From Geothrix sp. 21YS21S-2 (GTDB lineage: Bacteria; Acidobacteriota; Holophagae; Holophagales; Holophagaceae): DNA of 64,000 nt. How positions within the stretch are numbered: position 1 is the first letter of the stretch; each line of letters starts with the position of its first letter. The stretch spans positions 2,080,001-2,144,000 of the forward strand of contig NZ_CP132910.1 of the NCBI RefSeq assembly GCF_030846775.1, given 5' to 3'. Under the pieces are notes generated by a model. It was not told the origin of the DNA, made no database searches, and saw only the letters and a program-made list of their open reading frames with translations. The translations under genes were made by a program, and so were the position numbers. Below are positions 33,708 to 44,066 of the stretch, one piece after another.

Positions 33708-35573
33708 ATGGCCGGCAAGCTCATCGGAATCGACCTGGGAACCACCAACAGCTGCGCGTGCGTCATGGAAGGCGGCGAGCGCCGCGTCATCCCCAACCGG
33801 GAGGGGAGCCGCACCACGCCGTCGGTGGTGGCATTCACCGACAAGGGCGACGTCCTGGTGGGGCACATCGCCAAGCGCCAGGCCGTCACCAACCCCCAGC
33901 GCACCCTGTTCGCGGTCAAGCGCCTCATCGGGCAGAAGTTCGGCTCCGACCAGGTGCAGGAGGCCATGGGCAAGCTGCCCTTCCCGGTGGTCAAGGCCCC
34001 CAACGGCGACGCCTGGCTCGGCGTGGGCGACCGCGGCTACGCCCCCCCCGAGATCTCGGCCATCATCCTCAAGGCCCTGAAGGCGTCGGCCGAGGCCTTC
34101 CTCCACGAGGAGGTCTCCGACGCCGTCATCACGGTCCCGGCCTACTTCGACGACGCCCAGCGCCAGGCCACGAAGGACGCCGGGCGCATCGCCGGCCTCA
34201 ACGTCCAGCGCATCATCAACGAGCCCACCGCCGCGGCCCTGGCCTACGGCCTGGACAAGAAGGGCCTCAAGCAGACCCTGGCCATCTACGACTTCGGCGG
34301 CGGCACCTTCGATTTCACGATCATGGAGATGAACGACGGCGTGTTCGAGGTGCTGGCCACCAGCGGCGACACGTTCCTGGGGGGCGAGGACTTCGACCAG
34401 GCCATCCTCATGTGGCTGGTGGAGCACTTCCGCAACTCGACCGGCATCGACCTCACCAAGGACCGCATGGCCCTCCAGCGGCTCAAGGAGGCCTCCGAGA
34501 AGGCCAAGTGCGAGCTCTCCACCCTGGACCGGGTGGAGGTGCGCCTGCCCTTCATCGCCCAGGGCCCCACCGGCCCGCAGCACCTGGAGTCCACCCTCAC
34601 CCGGGAGGACCTGGAGAACATGGTGGCCGACCTCGTGGCCCGCACCATGGGCCCCGTGCAGGACGCCCTGAAGCAGGCCCGCAAGACGGCCCTGGACGTG
34701 GACGAGGTGATCCTCGTGGGCGGCCAGACCCGCATGCCCCTGGTGCAGCAGGTCGTGAAGGACTTCTTCGGCCGCGAGCCCAACCGCGACATCAACCCCG
34801 ACGAGGTGGTGGCCGCGGGCGCCTCGATCCAGGGCGCCGTCCTCACCGGCGAGGTGACGGACCTGGTGCTGCTGGACGTGACGCCCCTCTCCCTGGGCAT
34901 CGAGACCCAGGGCGGCGGCTACGTGAAGATCATCCAGCGCAACACCACCGTCCCCACCCGGGACAGCCGGACCTTCACCACCGTCACCGACAACCAGAGC
35001 CGGGTCGAGGTGCACGTCCTCCAGGGCGAGCGCGAGCTGGCCGAGCACAACAAGAGCCTGGGCCGGTTCGACCTCATCAACCTGCCGCCCCTGCCCAAGG
35101 GCGTGCCCCAGATCGAGGTGGCCTTCGAGATCGACTCCAACGGCATCGTGAAGGTCTCCGCCAAGGACCTCCTCACGGGCCTCGAGCAGAGCATGAGCAT
35201 GCGGCCCTCCTCGGGCCTGTCCGAGCTGGAGATCCAGGCGATGCTCCGGGAGGCCCAGAACAACCAGGAGGCCGACGCGAGGCGCCGCGACGAGCTCAAG
35301 TACATCGCCTCCGCCGAGGGCCTCCTCTTCTCCTGCGACCGCAGCTTCACCGAGTGCGGGAAGTTCCTGGCCCTGGAGGAGCAGACCCTGGTGCGCGACA
35401 CGCTCAACGCCGTGCGCATGGCCGTGGCCAACAAGGACATGGCCGCCGTCAAGTCCTCGGAGGAGCAGCTCCTCGAAGTGCAGAAGCTGCTCACCAACGC
35501 CGTCCTCGTGGCCAGCGAGTCCATGATGAACTCCCTGGACGGGGAGGATGGAGCGGAAAACCGCCCCAGGTGA
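33708..35573 (+). CDS. dnaK: Hsp70 chaperone DnaK
   Basis: A 621-residue Hsp70. The nucleotide-binding domain starts [14 protein letters not shown] and contains [36 protein letters not shown] and [14 protein letters not shown]. The interdomain linker is [18 protein letters not shown]. The substrate-binding domain and helical lid follow, and the C-terminus is short and lacks the long disordered tail of many DnaK proteins. Co-located with grpE and dnaJ, so it is likely the main housekeeping DnaK. The start is the ATG at 33708. Confidence 0.97.
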   Translation: MAGKLIGIDLGTTNSCACVMEGGERRVIPNREGSRTTPSVVAFTDKGDVLVGHIAKRQAVTNPQRTLFAVKRLIGQKFGSDQVQEAMGKLPFPVVKAPNGDAWLGVGDRGYAPPEISAIILKALKASAEAFLHEEVSDAVITVPAYFDDAQRQATKDAGRIAGLNVQRIINEPTAAALAYGLDKKGLKQTLAIYDFGGGTFDFTIMEMNDGVFEVLATSGDTFLGGEDFDQAILMWLVEHFRNSTGIDLTKDRMALQRLKEASEKAKCELSTLDRVEVRLPFIAQGPTGPQHLESTLTREDLENMVADLVARTMGPVQDALKQARKTALDVDEVILVGGQTRMPLVQQVVKDFFGREPNRDINPDEVVAAGASIQGAVLTGEVTDLVLLDVTPLSLGIETQGGGYVKIIQRNTTVPTRDSRTFTTVTDNQSRVEVHVLQGERELAEHNKSLGRFDLINLPPLPKGVPQIEVAFEIDSNGIVKVSAKDLLTGLEQSMSMRPSSGLSELEIQAMLREAQNNQEADARRRDELKYIASAEGLLFSCDRSFTECGKFLALEEQTLVRDTLNAVRMAVANKDMAAVKSSEEQLLEVQKLLTNAVLVASESMMNSLDGEDGAENRPR

Positions 35574-35585
35574 TATTCTGGTGGG

Positions 35586-36755
35586 ATGAAGCGCGACTAC
35601 TATGAAGTACTGGGCGTAGGCAAGGAAGCCACCCTCGACGAGATCAAGAAGGCCTACCGCAGGCTGGCCATGCAGTTCCACCCGGACCAGAATCCCGGGA
35701 ACAAGGAAGCGGAAGAAAAGTTCAAGGAGGCCGCCGAGGCCTACTCGGTCCTCTCCGATCCCGCCAAACGCCAGCATTTCGACCAGTACGGCTTCGCCTC
35801 CTCCGGCGGCCAGGGGCAGAACTTCCAGTTCGACCCCAACCAGTTCGCCGGCTTCGAGGACCTCCTGGGGTCCTTCTTCGGGGGGGGCGGCGGCGGGATC
35901 TTCGCCGACCTCTTCGGGGGCGGGGGCCGCAGGCGCTCCTCCGGAGGCGGCGAACGGGGTTCCGACCTCCAGTACAACCTCCGCATCTCGTTCAAGGACT
36001 CCATCTTCGGGGTCGAGAACAAGGAGATCGAGATCCCGAGGCAGGACGCCTGCGACACCTGCAAGGGGTCCGGCTGCGCCGCGGGAACCAGCGCCCAGGT
36101 ATGCCCCAACTGCCGCGGCAACGGGCAGGTGGCGGTGCGCCAGGGCTTCCTGCAGATGGCCGTGACCTGCCCCCGCTGCGAGGGCCGGGGCCAGATCATC
36201 CCCAGCCCCTGCCCCTCCTGCCGGGGCGCGGGCCGCGTCAACCGGCGCACCAAGGTCCACTTCAAGATCCCCGCCGGCGTGGACCAGGGCCAGCGCCTGC
36301 GCCTCCAGGGCGAGGGGGAGGCCGGCACCGCCGGCGGCGGCCACGGCGACCTCTTCATCCTCTTCGAGATCGAGAACGATCCCACCTACGAACGGGACGG
36401 CTTCGACCTCCACCGCAAGCTGGAGGTGCCCTGGCCCCTCATGGTGCTCGGCGGCAACCATCCGGTGGAGACCCCCTACGGCACCGAGACCGTCCGGATC
36501 GCCAAGGGCACGCCCGCCGACAAGATCATGAAGGTCCCCAACGCCGGCGTCCCGCGCCTGCGGGCCTCGGGCCGCGGCGACCTGTTCCTGCACCTCCGCG
36601 TGGCCGTGCCCACCAAGCTCACCTCCCAGGAGGAGGCGCTGGTGCGCCAGCTCCTCGAACCCGGCGCCGTGGACGGCGAAGGGGCCCAGGAAGAGGGCTT
36701 CCTCGCCAAGGTCTTCGGTTCCGACAAGGGAAAGAAGAACAAGAAGAAACGCTAG
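35586..36755 (+). CDS. dnaJ: Chaperone DnaJ
   Basis: A 389-residue type I J-protein. It has the J domain with HPD ([11 protein letters not shown], about residue 33) and a Gly/Phe-rich region with a GGGGGG tract near residue 100. Four zinc-finger repeats follow ([32 protein letters not shown], about 155-220), then two C-terminal beta domains. The first repeat is followed by CAAGTSAQ. The C-terminus is Lys-rich (KGKKNKKKR). It starts 12 bases after dnaK and stimulates its ATPase. Confidence 0.97.
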   Translation: MKRDYYEVLGVGKEATLDEIKKAYRRLAMQFHPDQNPGNKEAEEKFKEAAEAYSVLSDPAKRQHFDQYGFASSGGQGQNFQFDPNQFAGFEDLLGSFFGGGGGGIFADLFGGGGRRRSSGGGERGSDLQYNLRISFKDSIFGVENKEIEIPRQDACDTCKGSGCAAGTSAQVCPNCRGNGQVAVRQGFLQMAVTCPRCEGRGQIIPSPCPSCRGAGRVNRRTKVHFKIPAGVDQGQRLRLQGEGEAGTAGGGHGDLFILFEIENDPTYERDGFDLHRKLEVPWPLMVLGGNHPVETPYGTETVRIAKGTPADKIMKVPNAGVPRLRASGRGDLFLHLRVAVPTKLTSQEEALVRQLLEPGAVDGEGAQEEGFLAKVFGSDKGKKNKKKR

Positions 36756-36777
36756 ACCCTCGCAGAAAGGAGCTCCA

Positions 36778-37569
36778 ATGCGAATCGGCCTCCTCCTGTC
36801 CCTCCCCGCCCTGCTCTCCGCCGCCCAGCCCGCGGCCCTGGACATGAGCCTCGTGAGCAGGGACGGGTTCGCCCTCAAGGGCACCCTCACCATCCCCGCC
36901 CAGGCGGGCCCCCGCCCCGTGGTGATCCTGGCGCACCAGTTCGGGTCCGACCGCACCGGGTGGAAGTTCCTCGTGGACGACCTGAACGCCCGGGGCATCG
37001 CCACCCTCGCCCTGGACCTGCGCGGCCACGGCCAGAGCACGAAAAAGGGCGACGCGAACGTCGCCGTCACCACCGACTTCGCGGCGTCCTCGGCCTCCGT
37101 GCGCTTCGACCTGATCCCCGGCGACCTGGTCCAGGCCGCCCAGTGGGTGCGCCGGCAGCCCCGCATCGACGGCCGCCGCCTGGGTCTCGCGGGAGCCAGC
37201 GTCGGGGCGTACTCCGCCCTGGTGGCCGCCCCCGGCGTCCGCGCCGTGGCCGTCCTGGCCCTCAGCCCCGCCGGCGGCTGGGGCGACAAGCCCGAGCTGC
37301 GCATGGTCCGCGCCGTGGAGCAGGCCAAGGCCTCCGTGTTCGTGGCCGCCGCCGAGGAGGACCCGGCCGCCCTCGCCAACGCCCAGGCCCTGAAGGGCGT
37401 CTTCGGCGTCTACACCCGCATCCGGCCCGGCAAGGAGCACGGGTTCGCCTACCTGCCGGAGCTCACGGGCACCCTGGGCGGCTGGTTCGGCGAGATCCTG
37501 GGCAGGCACCCCGTGGCCATGCCTTCGAAGGCAGCGCCCCTCAAGGTGCCGGCCGAAGATGTGAAATAG
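36778..37569 (+). CDS. Exported alpha/beta hydrolase, dienelactone-hydrolase-like
   Basis: A 263-residue alpha/beta hydrolase with a short signal peptide (to about residue 17). The nucleophile elbow is GASVGAYSA, the oxyanion region is VVILAHQFGSDRTGW, and the C-terminal His is in GKEHGFAYL. The substrate is unknown; relatives include dienelactone hydrolases and acyl-peptide hydrolase-like enzymes. AAAGGAG before the ATG sets the start, 22 bases after dnaJ, so it may be read from the chaperone transcript. It is convergent with the kinase gene, with no gap between the two stop codons. Confidence 0.8.
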   Translation: MRIGLLLSLPALLSAAQPAALDMSLVSRDGFALKGTLTIPAQAGPRPVVILAHQFGSDRTGWKFLVDDLNARGIATLALDLRGHGQSTKKGDANVAVTTDFAASSASVRFDLIPGDLVQAAQWVRRQPRIDGRRLGLAGASVGAYSALVAAPGVRAVAVLALSPAGGWGDKPELRMVRAVEQAKASVFVAAAEEDPAALANAQALKGVFGVYTRIRPGKEHGFAYLPELTGTLGGWFGEILGRHPVAMPSKAAPLKVPAEDVK

Positions 37570-40338
37570 CTAGCCTTTCGCCCGGAGCTCCCGTTCCAGC
37601 AGCTTGCGCAACCGGGAGCGCACGGCCCCGGGCTGGACCGGGGGCAGGAGGGCGAGTCCCTCTTTTGCGGTGGAGCGGGCCAGGTCCAGCCTGCCCTGGG
37701 CGTGATAGGCCTCGGCCAGGCTGAGCATGAAATCGGGCTTGCGGCGGCGGCTGATGGCCACCAGGCGTTGCGCGAACTGGACGGCCAGGCCGGGGTTGCG
37801 CAGGTGCTCGGGGCGCACGCTCAGCAGGGCCGACGTGGCATGGTCCAGCGTCGGGATCGCGGCGTCCTTCTCCTGGGCCCTGGCCTTCAGGACGGCGATG
37901 CCCGAGGCGGACCACTGGGCGCCCTGGGCCCGCAACGGCAGGTCCTGGGCGAGGGTGCCCGCCATCACCTCGTCGTAGGCGAGGTTCGTGACCCATCCCT
38001 GGTTGCCGGGGTCCAGGACCACCAGGCGCCGGAGCACCGCCATGCTGCGGACCAGCAGCTCCACCGCGGACCGGGTGGCGCCGGCCGGGTCCTCCGGGTG
38101 GGGGTTCAGGTCCCGGTCCGCCATCGTCCAGAGGGTCTCGGCCTCGTTGGAGAGTTCCACCGTGAGGTCGTACTGGGCGCGGGTGTCCCGGGGATCGGCC
38201 CCGGCGAAGTATTCGTAGGTCGCGCGGGCCTCCCGGAACGCGGCAAGGGCGGCCTTGTACTCGTGGATCTCCTTCAGGGCCAACCCCAGCTTCCGGCAGG
38301 TGTGGGCGATGCCCCGGCGGAAGGCCGCGCCGGCCCGGTCGGCGGCGGGGATGGCCTCCCAGGCGGCCAGGGAGAGGTGGTACGCCTCCACGGCCTTGAC
38401 GGGGTCGCCTTCGGCGAGGACGTTGGCGATCTTGAAATGGCTGATGGCCAAGGCCCGCCTGGACCGGAGGTGGCCGGGGTCCACGGCCAGGGCCCGCTGG
38501 GCGCAGGCCAGGCCCATGCGGTAGGCCTGGATGGCGCCCTCGGGATCCCCCAGGCTGGGCACGCCCGTCTGGCCCAACTGGTCGCCGAGGCCGCCCCAGG
38601 CCGACCCGGCGTCCGCGATCTGGGTGGCCGTGGCGCCCGGCCCCGCCGCTCTCGCCACGAAGGCGTCCACGGCCGCCCGCATGGAGACGACGGATTCGCT
38701 GGTCCGTCCGATGCCGAAGAGGACCTCGCTCCGGGACTGCTCCGCCAGGGCGAGGACCCCGAGGAGGTCGGGATCCCCCGGCGCCCCGGCGCAAAGCGCC
38801 CTGGCCAGCACGAGGGCCTTGCCCAGGCTCACCAGCGCCCCCTCGCGGTCGCCGATGTTCTGGTCGTAGGGGTTGCCCTGCAGGTTGCCCAGGCGGGTAT
38901 AGGCGTTCACCAGATCCAGGCGGGTGCGCCGGTCCCCGGCCACGTCCCGGGCCATGTGATCGAGGTGCTCCAGGACCCGCTCCACCAGGAGGCGGCGCAC
39001 GGGCGTCGAGCCGGGAAGCTGTTTGACCGCCTCGTCGATTTCCGAAAGGAGGCTGTTGCTGAGCTGCCTCATGTCCTCCGAGCGGGCTTCCGCCCGCTTG
39101 CGTTCCAGCCGGGCCACCCGCACCTGCCAAAGTACGCCCGCCAGGCCCGCCACCAGGCTGAGGCACAGCAGGGCGGCGGCCCCCAGGACCAGCCAGTTGC
39201 GGCGGATGAACTTGGCGGCCCGGTAGGCATGGCTGCCCCTCCGGGCCAGGACCGGCCGCCCGTCCAGGAAGGCCTGGATGTCCCGGGCGAACCCGTCCAC
39301 CGAGTGGTAGCGCTCCTGGGGCTCCTTGCGCATGGCCTTCAGGACGATGGCGTCCAGGTCGGCGTCGGGGGGCTCGGCCGAGCGCCAAACCGCGGACGGC
39401 TTCGGCGGCTGCTCGGTGCAGACCACCCGCAGCAGTTCGGCCGTGGTGCCTTCTTTCAATTCGTAGGGCGGCCTCTCCGCCAGGAGCAGGAAAAGGAGCA
39501 CCCCCAGGGAATAGGTATCCGAGGCGGTGGTGATGGCCTCGCCCAGCACCTGCTCGGGGCTGGCATAGCTGGGCGTGAAGGCCTGGAGCCCGAGGCGGGT
39601 GAAGTCCCCGGGCAGGGGCTGGGGCGCCAGGAGCTTGGCGGTGCCGAAATCCAGGAGCTTGGGCGTGCCGTCGGGCAGCACCAGGATGTTGTCCGACTTC
39701 AGGTCGCGGTGGACGATGAGGTTCTGGTGCGCGAAGTGCACCGCGGAGCACACCTTCTGGAAGAGGAGGAGGCGGTCCCGCACCGTGAGGCGGTTCTCCC
39801 GGCAGAAGCGCTCCAGGCTGATGCCGTCCACATACTCCATCACGAGGTACGGTTCGCCCTCCTCGCTCACGCCGCCATCCAGGAGCCGGGCGATGTAGGG
39901 GTGGACGAGCCCCGCCAGGATCTGCCGTTCCTGCCGGAACCGCTCCCGGAACAGTTCCGTGGCCAGGGGCAGGTCGATGAGCTTCACGGCCACCTGCTGG
40001 TCGAACTGGCCGTCGACCCGGTCCGCCAGGTACACCGCCCCCATGCCGCCCCGCCCCAGCACCCGGCCCAACCGGTAGGGCCCGACCCGCCGCAGGTCGG
40101 GAGCCGCCGCGGCCCGCAGCCCTCCGCCGGACCACCGCGACGCCAGGGCCTCCTCCGCGTAGTGGGCCTCCAGCAGGGACATCACTTCCGCCCGGAGTGC
40201 CGCGTCCCCCGCGCAGCCCGATTCCAGGGCCCGGTCCCTCTGCGGCCCCGGCGCCTCGAGCACCTCGTGGAAGAGCGATTCCGCCCGCCGCAGGGGTTCT
40301 GGGCGATCGTTCCCAGCTGAGGAGGAGGCGGAGGACAC
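37570..40338 (-). CDS. PknB-type Ser/Thr protein kinase with TPR-like extracytoplasmic region
   Basis: A 922-residue membrane kinase. A short helical N-terminus (15-75) is common in kinases encoded with this sigma type. The kinase domain (about 87-350) has GRGGMGAVY, Lys119 in VAVKL, HRDLKSDN (Asp212) and DFG (Asp230), so it is catalytically complete. One membrane segment at about 383-408 is followed by 500 residues of tetratricopeptide-like helical repeats outside the cell. The start is a GTG at 40338 with TGGAG seven bases ahead; reading further upstream would run through the sigma gene. An ECF sigma gene ends 53 bases upstream in the same direction. Confidence 0.88.
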   Translation of the reverse strand: MSSASSSAGNDRPEPLRRAESLFHEVLEAPGPQRDRALESGCAGDAALRAEVMSLLEAHYAEEALASRWSGGGLRAAAAPDLRRVGPYRLGRVLGRGGMGAVYLADRVDGQFDQQVAVKLIDLPLATELFRERFRQERQILAGLVHPYIARLLDGGVSEEGEPYLVMEYVDGISLERFCRENRLTVRDRLLLFQKVCSAVHFAHQNLIVHRDLKSDNILVLPDGTPKLLDFGTAKLLAPQPLPGDFTRLGLQAFTPSYASPEQVLGEAITTASDTYSLGVLLFLLLAERPPYELKEGTTAELLRVVCTEQPPKPSAVWRSAEPPDADLDAIVLKAMRKEPQERYHSVDGFARDIQAFLDGRPVLARRGSHAYRAAKFIRRNWLVLGAAALLCLSLVAGLAGVLWQVRVARLERKRAEARSEDMRQLSNSLLSEIDEAVKQLPGSTPVRRLLVERVLEHLDHMARDVAGDRRTRLDLVNAYTRLGNLQGNPYDQNIGDREGALVSLGKALVLARALCAGAPGDPDLLGVLALAEQSRSEVLFGIGRTSESVVSMRAAVDAFVARAAGPGATATQIADAGSAWGGLGDQLGQTGVPSLGDPEGAIQAYRMGLACAQRALAVDPGHLRSRRALAISHFKIANVLAEGDPVKAVEAYHLSLAAWEAIPAADRAGAAFRRGIAHTCRKLGLALKEIHEYKAALAAFREARATYEYFAGADPRDTRAQYDLTVELSNEAETLWTMADRDLNPHPEDPAGATRSAVELLVRSMAVLRRLVVLDPGNQGWVTNLAYDEVMAGTLAQDLPLRAQGAQWSASGIAVLKARAQEKDAAIPTLDHATSALLSVRPEHLRNPGLAVQFAQRLVAISRRRKPDFMLSLAEAYHAQGRLDLARSTAKEGLALLPPVQPGAVRSRLRKLLERELRAKG

Positions 40339-40391
40339 GGCGGCACTCCAGGGATTCTGATCAAGACTGCGCGAAGCGGGGCCGGGCTGGC

Positions 40392-40964
40392 TCAGCCCTT
40401 GGGCGGGTTCATGCGGCGGAAGAGCCAGGCCTTGGCGAAACTCAGGTGCCGGTCCACCGTGGCCTTTGAGAGGTTCATCAAGGAAGCGGTCTCCTCGGCG
40501 GTGTAGCCCAGGAAATAGCGCAGTTCGATGAGCTGGACCTTCGTGGGGTCCAGGAGCCCCAGGGCGTCCAGCGCGGCGTCCAGTTCGATGAGCTCCGGAC
40601 TCCCGAGGCCCACCCAGGCCAGGTCGTCGCTGAGCGGAACATGCTGGACGGCCCCCCCGCGCCGCTGGGCCTGGGTGCCCCGGGCATGGTCGATGAGGAT
40701 CATGCGCATGACCTTGGCGCAGAAGGTGTAGAAGTGGACCCGGTCCTCCCATGCGGCCTTGCGCTGGTTGTGCAGCCGCAGGTACAGCTCGTGCACCAGG
40801 GAGGTCGCCTGCATGAGACCCGGATCCCGCTCCCGCCGCACATAGGCGGCAGCCACCTCCCGCAGGTGGGGGTAGACCAGGGGGACGAGCTGCTCGAAGG
40901 CATCGGCCTCCCCGTCCCGCCATTTCGCCAGGAGGAGGGTGATCTCGCCAGGTTGCGTTTCCAT
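40392..40964 (-). CDS. ECF sigma factor of the kinase-linked group
   Basis: A 190-residue sigma factor. Region 2 includes ATSLVHELYLRLHNQ and HFYTFCAKVMRMILIDHARG; region 4 has the helix-turn-helix YTAEETASLMNLSKATVDRHLSFAKAWLFRRM. The pattern (ITLLLAKWRDGEADAFEQLVPLVY at the N-terminus) is that of the sigma group encoded next to Ser/Thr kinases in Planctomycetes, Acidobacteriota and relatives. There is no anti-sigma gene, so activity is probably set by phosphorylation by the downstream kinase. The ATG at 40964 is where family similarity starts; longer frames upstream are not coding. Confidence 0.9.
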   Translation of the reverse strand: METQPGEITLLLAKWRDGEADAFEQLVPLVYPHLREVAAAYVRRERDPGLMQATSLVHELYLRLHNQRKAAWEDRVHFYTFCAKVMRMILIDHARGTQAQRRGGAVQHVPLSDDLAWVGLGSPELIELDAALDALGLLDPTKVQLIELRYFLGYTAEETASLMNLSKATVDRHLSFAKAWLFRRMNPPKG

Positions 40965-41118
40965 TGGCAACGTTCCGGGGTCCGCGAGAAAATGTATGAA
41001 TAATTTCCAAGAGTCTAGCATTCCCCGGGTGCCGCCGGGGAAAAGTCGCGAGGCATTTCCGCCCGGCTTTGCGCTGTCTGGAGTGAAGAAGCCCCCCTTC
41101 CCGCTCGAGGAGTGAACC

Positions 41119-42447
41119 ATGTTCAAGCCGTGCCTGATCGTGCCCGTCCTGGTCCTGACCGCGCCGCCGGCCCGGGCGGGCCTCAAGACCCTCGAAAGCC
41201 CCCAGGGCGGGATCATCGTCTACGGGCAGGTGGAGGGCGCCAGGAGCCAGGCGGCAGCCATGGGCTCGGTGCTCCGCTCCGTGCACACCCAGTGCGGCGA
41301 GCGGCCCAAGGTCGGCAAGCCCTTCCAGGTGCGCGGCACCCGCTCCGTGGCGGTCTTCTTCACGGTCACCCGCCGCACCCGGGGCAACAAGGCCGTGGCG
41401 GGCATGGTGATCGCCGCCGACGGCGCCCCGGGCCACCTGGAGGCGGCCCTGGTGACGGATGACGCTGAACGCTTCGGGAAAACGGTCAACCCCATGCTGA
41501 CTCAGCTCTTCGGGGTCTGGAGCCCGGCCGGGGAAGCGGCACCGGCCCCGGCCCGGGGCCGCATCGCCCCCATGCACACCCTCACGCTGCGGGACCGGTC
41601 GGCCACCCTCGCCGTTCCGGATGGCTGGCAGCTCGATCCCCAGAGCGGCGGCGGCAGCGCGAAGGTCACCGGCCCCCAGGGGCAGATCGTCTACTTCAAC
41701 CAGACCCGGATGGCCCATGACCTCACCGATCCCGGAACCCGCCGGCTCGCCCAGAGCGGGATCCGCCCCCATACGGCCGGCTCGATCGTCTGCCCATTCA
41801 ACGTGGACCCGGTCAAGGCCTTCCCCGACCGGTTCCATCAGTTCTACAAGCTCAACGGCCTGACCCTGAACTCAGGCAACTGCCGCTTCGACAAGGTGGA
41901 GCAGGTGCCCAGTCCCAGGGGCCAATCCTGCGTCCACGCCACGGGGCAGGTGAACCCCGACGGCAAGGGCATGCGGGAGATGAACGTGGTCCTGAGCACC
42001 GGCAACTACGTCTCGGGAACCTACCTGGTGATCATCTTCATCACCCTCTGTCCCGTCGCCCTGGCCGACCGGGAGCGGGCCACCCTGGAGTCCCTCTTCG
42101 CCAGCTTCGAGATGAACCCGGCCGTCGTGAATCAGCAGGCCACCGCCATCGCCGCCCCCGGCATCGCCCGCATCAAGGCCATCGGCGCCGCCGCCAAGGC
42201 CGCCTCGGACGCCTCCAATGCCGCCAACGAGCGCCAGCACCAGGCCTGGCGCGCGAACCAGGACAGCCGGGACCGCACCAACGCCGGCTTCCACAACTAC
42301 CTGCTCGACCAGACCGTGATCCTGGACACCCGCCAGAACGCCCACGGCACCGCGTGGAACGCCACCGCCGACGCCCTGGTGCGCGCCAATCCCGAGCGCT
42401 ACCAGGTCGTCCAGACGCCGAATTTCTGGAAGGGCATCGACTACTGA
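41119..42447 (+). CDS. Secreted protein of unknown function
   Basis: A 442-residue protein with a signal peptide (to about residue 20, ARA). I recognise no family. Residues 20-140 and 150-340 look like two alpha/beta domains; the second contains RSATLAVPDGWQLDPQSGGG, a pattern seen in proteins that bind or shield ligands at the surface. The last 90 residues are helical and Ala/Asn-rich (AKAASDASNAANERQHQAWRA). Four or more cysteines suggest disulfides. GAGGAG before the ATG sets the start. It is divergent from the ECF sigma gene across a 154-base gap, so it may be a target of that sigma factor, which is an inference from position. Confidence 0.7.
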   Translation: MFKPCLIVPVLVLTAPPARAGLKTLESPQGGIIVYGQVEGARSQAAAMGSVLRSVHTQCGERPKVGKPFQVRGTRSVAVFFTVTRRTRGNKAVAGMVIAADGAPGHLEAALVTDDAERFGKTVNPMLTQLFGVWSPAGEAAPAPARGRIAPMHTLTLRDRSATLAVPDGWQLDPQSGGGSAKVTGPQGQIVYFNQTRMAHDLTDPGTRRLAQSGIRPHTAGSIVCPFNVDPVKAFPDRFHQFYKLNGLTLNSGNCRFDKVEQVPSPRGQSCVHATGQVNPDGKGMREMNVVLSTGNYVSGTYLVIIFITLCPVALADRERATLESLFASFEMNPAVVNQQATAIAAPGIARIKAIGAAAKAASDASNAANERQHQAWRANQDSRDRTNAGFHNYLLDQTVILDTRQNAHGTAWNATADALVRANPERYQVVQTPNFWKGIDY

Positions 42448-42457
42448 AGGCCTCCGG

Positions 42458-44044
42458 TCAGGCGTACTGGAACCGGGTGAGCCGCTGGCGCAGGTCCTGG
42501 GCCACGGCCGAGAGGTCCTCGACGGTGCGCCCGGTCTCCTCCAGGCTGGACACCAGCTGCACCGTCGCGGTGGCGGTGCGCTCGGTGATGCCGAGGGTCG
42601 AGGCCATGCCGGCGAGGATGGCCTGGCTCTCGGCGGACCGGGCCTCCAGCACCCCCACGGCCCCCATGGCGGAATCCGCCTGCTCCTTCAGGTTGCCTTC
42701 GATGGTCCCCAGGCTGTCGCTGACCATGCGCACGGCCCGGGAACCGACGTCCACCCGCTCGCCGCTTTCCGCGATGAGGCCCTGGATCTCCTTGGCGGCA
42801 CTGCCGCTGCGTTCGGCCAGCTTGCGGATCTCCTCGGCCACCACGGCGAACCCCTTGCCCTGCTGGCCGGCCTTGGCGGCCTCGATGGCCGCGTTGAGGG
42901 AGAGCAGGTTCGTCTGCCGGGCGATGTCGGAGATGACCCCGTTGATGCGGCCCACCTTCTGGGAGCTGTCCAGGATCCCCTTCATGGCCTCCACGGAGGC
43001 GTCCACCTCGCCGAGGCCGCGGGCGCTGGCCTGCAGGGAACTGGCGGCCAGGGTGCTGGCGGACAGGGCCACGGCCTGGACCTCCTGGAGGGAGGCCGCC
43101 AGGGCCCGGACGGCGGAGGTGGACTGGCCCACCTCCTCCCGCTGGCGCTCCGCCCCCTGGCTGATCTCGGACGTGGCCGAGGCCAGCTGGGTGGCGGTGG
43201 TGGAGAGCTCCAGGGCGCCCGAGGCGGAGCGCTCCGCGATGGTCGCGATGGCCTTCAGGTCCTCCCGCAGCTGCTGGAGGGCCTCGCCGAGGCTCCGGGC
43301 GATGAAGCCCAGCTCGTCGCCGCCCAGGACCTTCGGGGCCCGGGTGAGATCACCCCTCCGGAGGGCGTCCATGGCCTCGCCGATCTCCTTGGCGGCCCGT
43401 TCCACCCTGCGGCTCAGGGTCAGCGTGATGAGGATCCCCAGCGCCAGGGCGAGGACCACGGCCCCGGCGACGATGGCCTTCTGGGTGGCGGCGTAGGCGG
43501 TGTCGCGGGCCACGATGTCCTGGGCCCTGCGGCGCTGGTCCTCCTGGAGGGCCTCCAGCTGGGACCGGGCCTCCGCCAGCTCCGCGGAGCCGATGTCCAT
43601 GAGGGCCGGGAGGCGGGAAAGGTCGCGGCGGGCCTCGGCGAAGGCCCCCGCGAAGCCGCTCCGGTAGGTCCCCAGGAGGGCCACCAGGCTGCGCACCTTG
43701 GCCCGGTCGGAGGGATCCCAGGCCTGGGCCTGGAGTTCATCCAGCTCCTTCACGAAGCGCGCGTCCACCTTTTCCGCCATGCCCGCCAGCTTCTGGGTGT
43801 GCTCCGGGAACCTCGCGGCCCCGAGCATGGCCACGTGAAGGACGCGGAGCCGGTTGGCGTCCCCGATGGCGGACGTGATGCGGGAGGCCTTCTCGAGGCT
43901 GTCCGAGAGCACCACCTGGCTTCCGTGGAGCTGGGCGAGGCTGCGCCAGGCCAGGGCGGCCACCGAGACCAGGAGGATGGCCTGGGTGGCCAGGATGAGG
44001 ATGAATTTGGAACGAAGCCGAAGGCCGTCCAGGAATGCGGACAT
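42458..44044 (-). CDS. Methyl-accepting chemotaxis protein
   Basis: A 528-residue chemoreceptor. It has membrane segments at about 13-34 and 190-212, with a 155-residue helical sensor domain between them of the four-helix-bundle type. A HAMP-like linker and the cytoplasmic signalling helices follow, with the highly conserved hairpin tip [20 protein letters not shown] and [22 protein letters not shown] seven bases before the ATG at 44044 sets the start. It lies 22 bases after the sigma-54 activator gene at the end of the decarboxylase gene run, which suggests that it senses the same aromatic acid. No other chemotaxis gene is nearby. Confidence 0.9.
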   Translation of the reverse strand: MSAFLDGLRLRSKFILILATQAILLVSVAALAWRSLAQLHGSQVVLSDSLEKASRITSAIGDANRLRVLHVAMLGAARFPEHTQKLAGMAEKVDARFVKELDELQAQAWDPSDRAKVRSLVALLGTYRSGFAGAFAEARRDLSRLPALMDIGSAELAEARSQLEALQEDQRRRAQDIVARDTAYAATQKAIVAGAVVLALALGILITLTLSRRVERAAKEIGEAMDALRRGDLTRAPKVLGGDELGFIARSLGEALQQLREDLKAIATIAERSASGALELSTTATQLASATSEISQGAERQREEVGQSTSAVRALAASLQEVQAVALSASTLAASSLQASARGLGEVDASVEAMKGILDSSQKVGRINGVISDIARQTNLLSLNAAIEAAKAGQQGKGFAVVAEEIRKLAERSGSAAKEIQGLIAESGERVDVGSRAVRMVSDSLGTIEGNLKEQADSAMGAVGVLEARSAESQAILAGMASTLGITERTATATVQLVSSLEETGRTVEDLSAVAQDLRQRLTRFQYA

Positions 44045-44066
44045 GAATTTCTCCCGTGTCGAAGGC

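Noticed and set aside
37570-41838. A single 1422-codon open frame on the minus strand
   Set aside because: Only the part below 40338 is the Ser/Thr kinase. The rest reads through the ECF sigma gene and a secreted-protein gene in the wrong frame; high GC content keeps shadow frames open.
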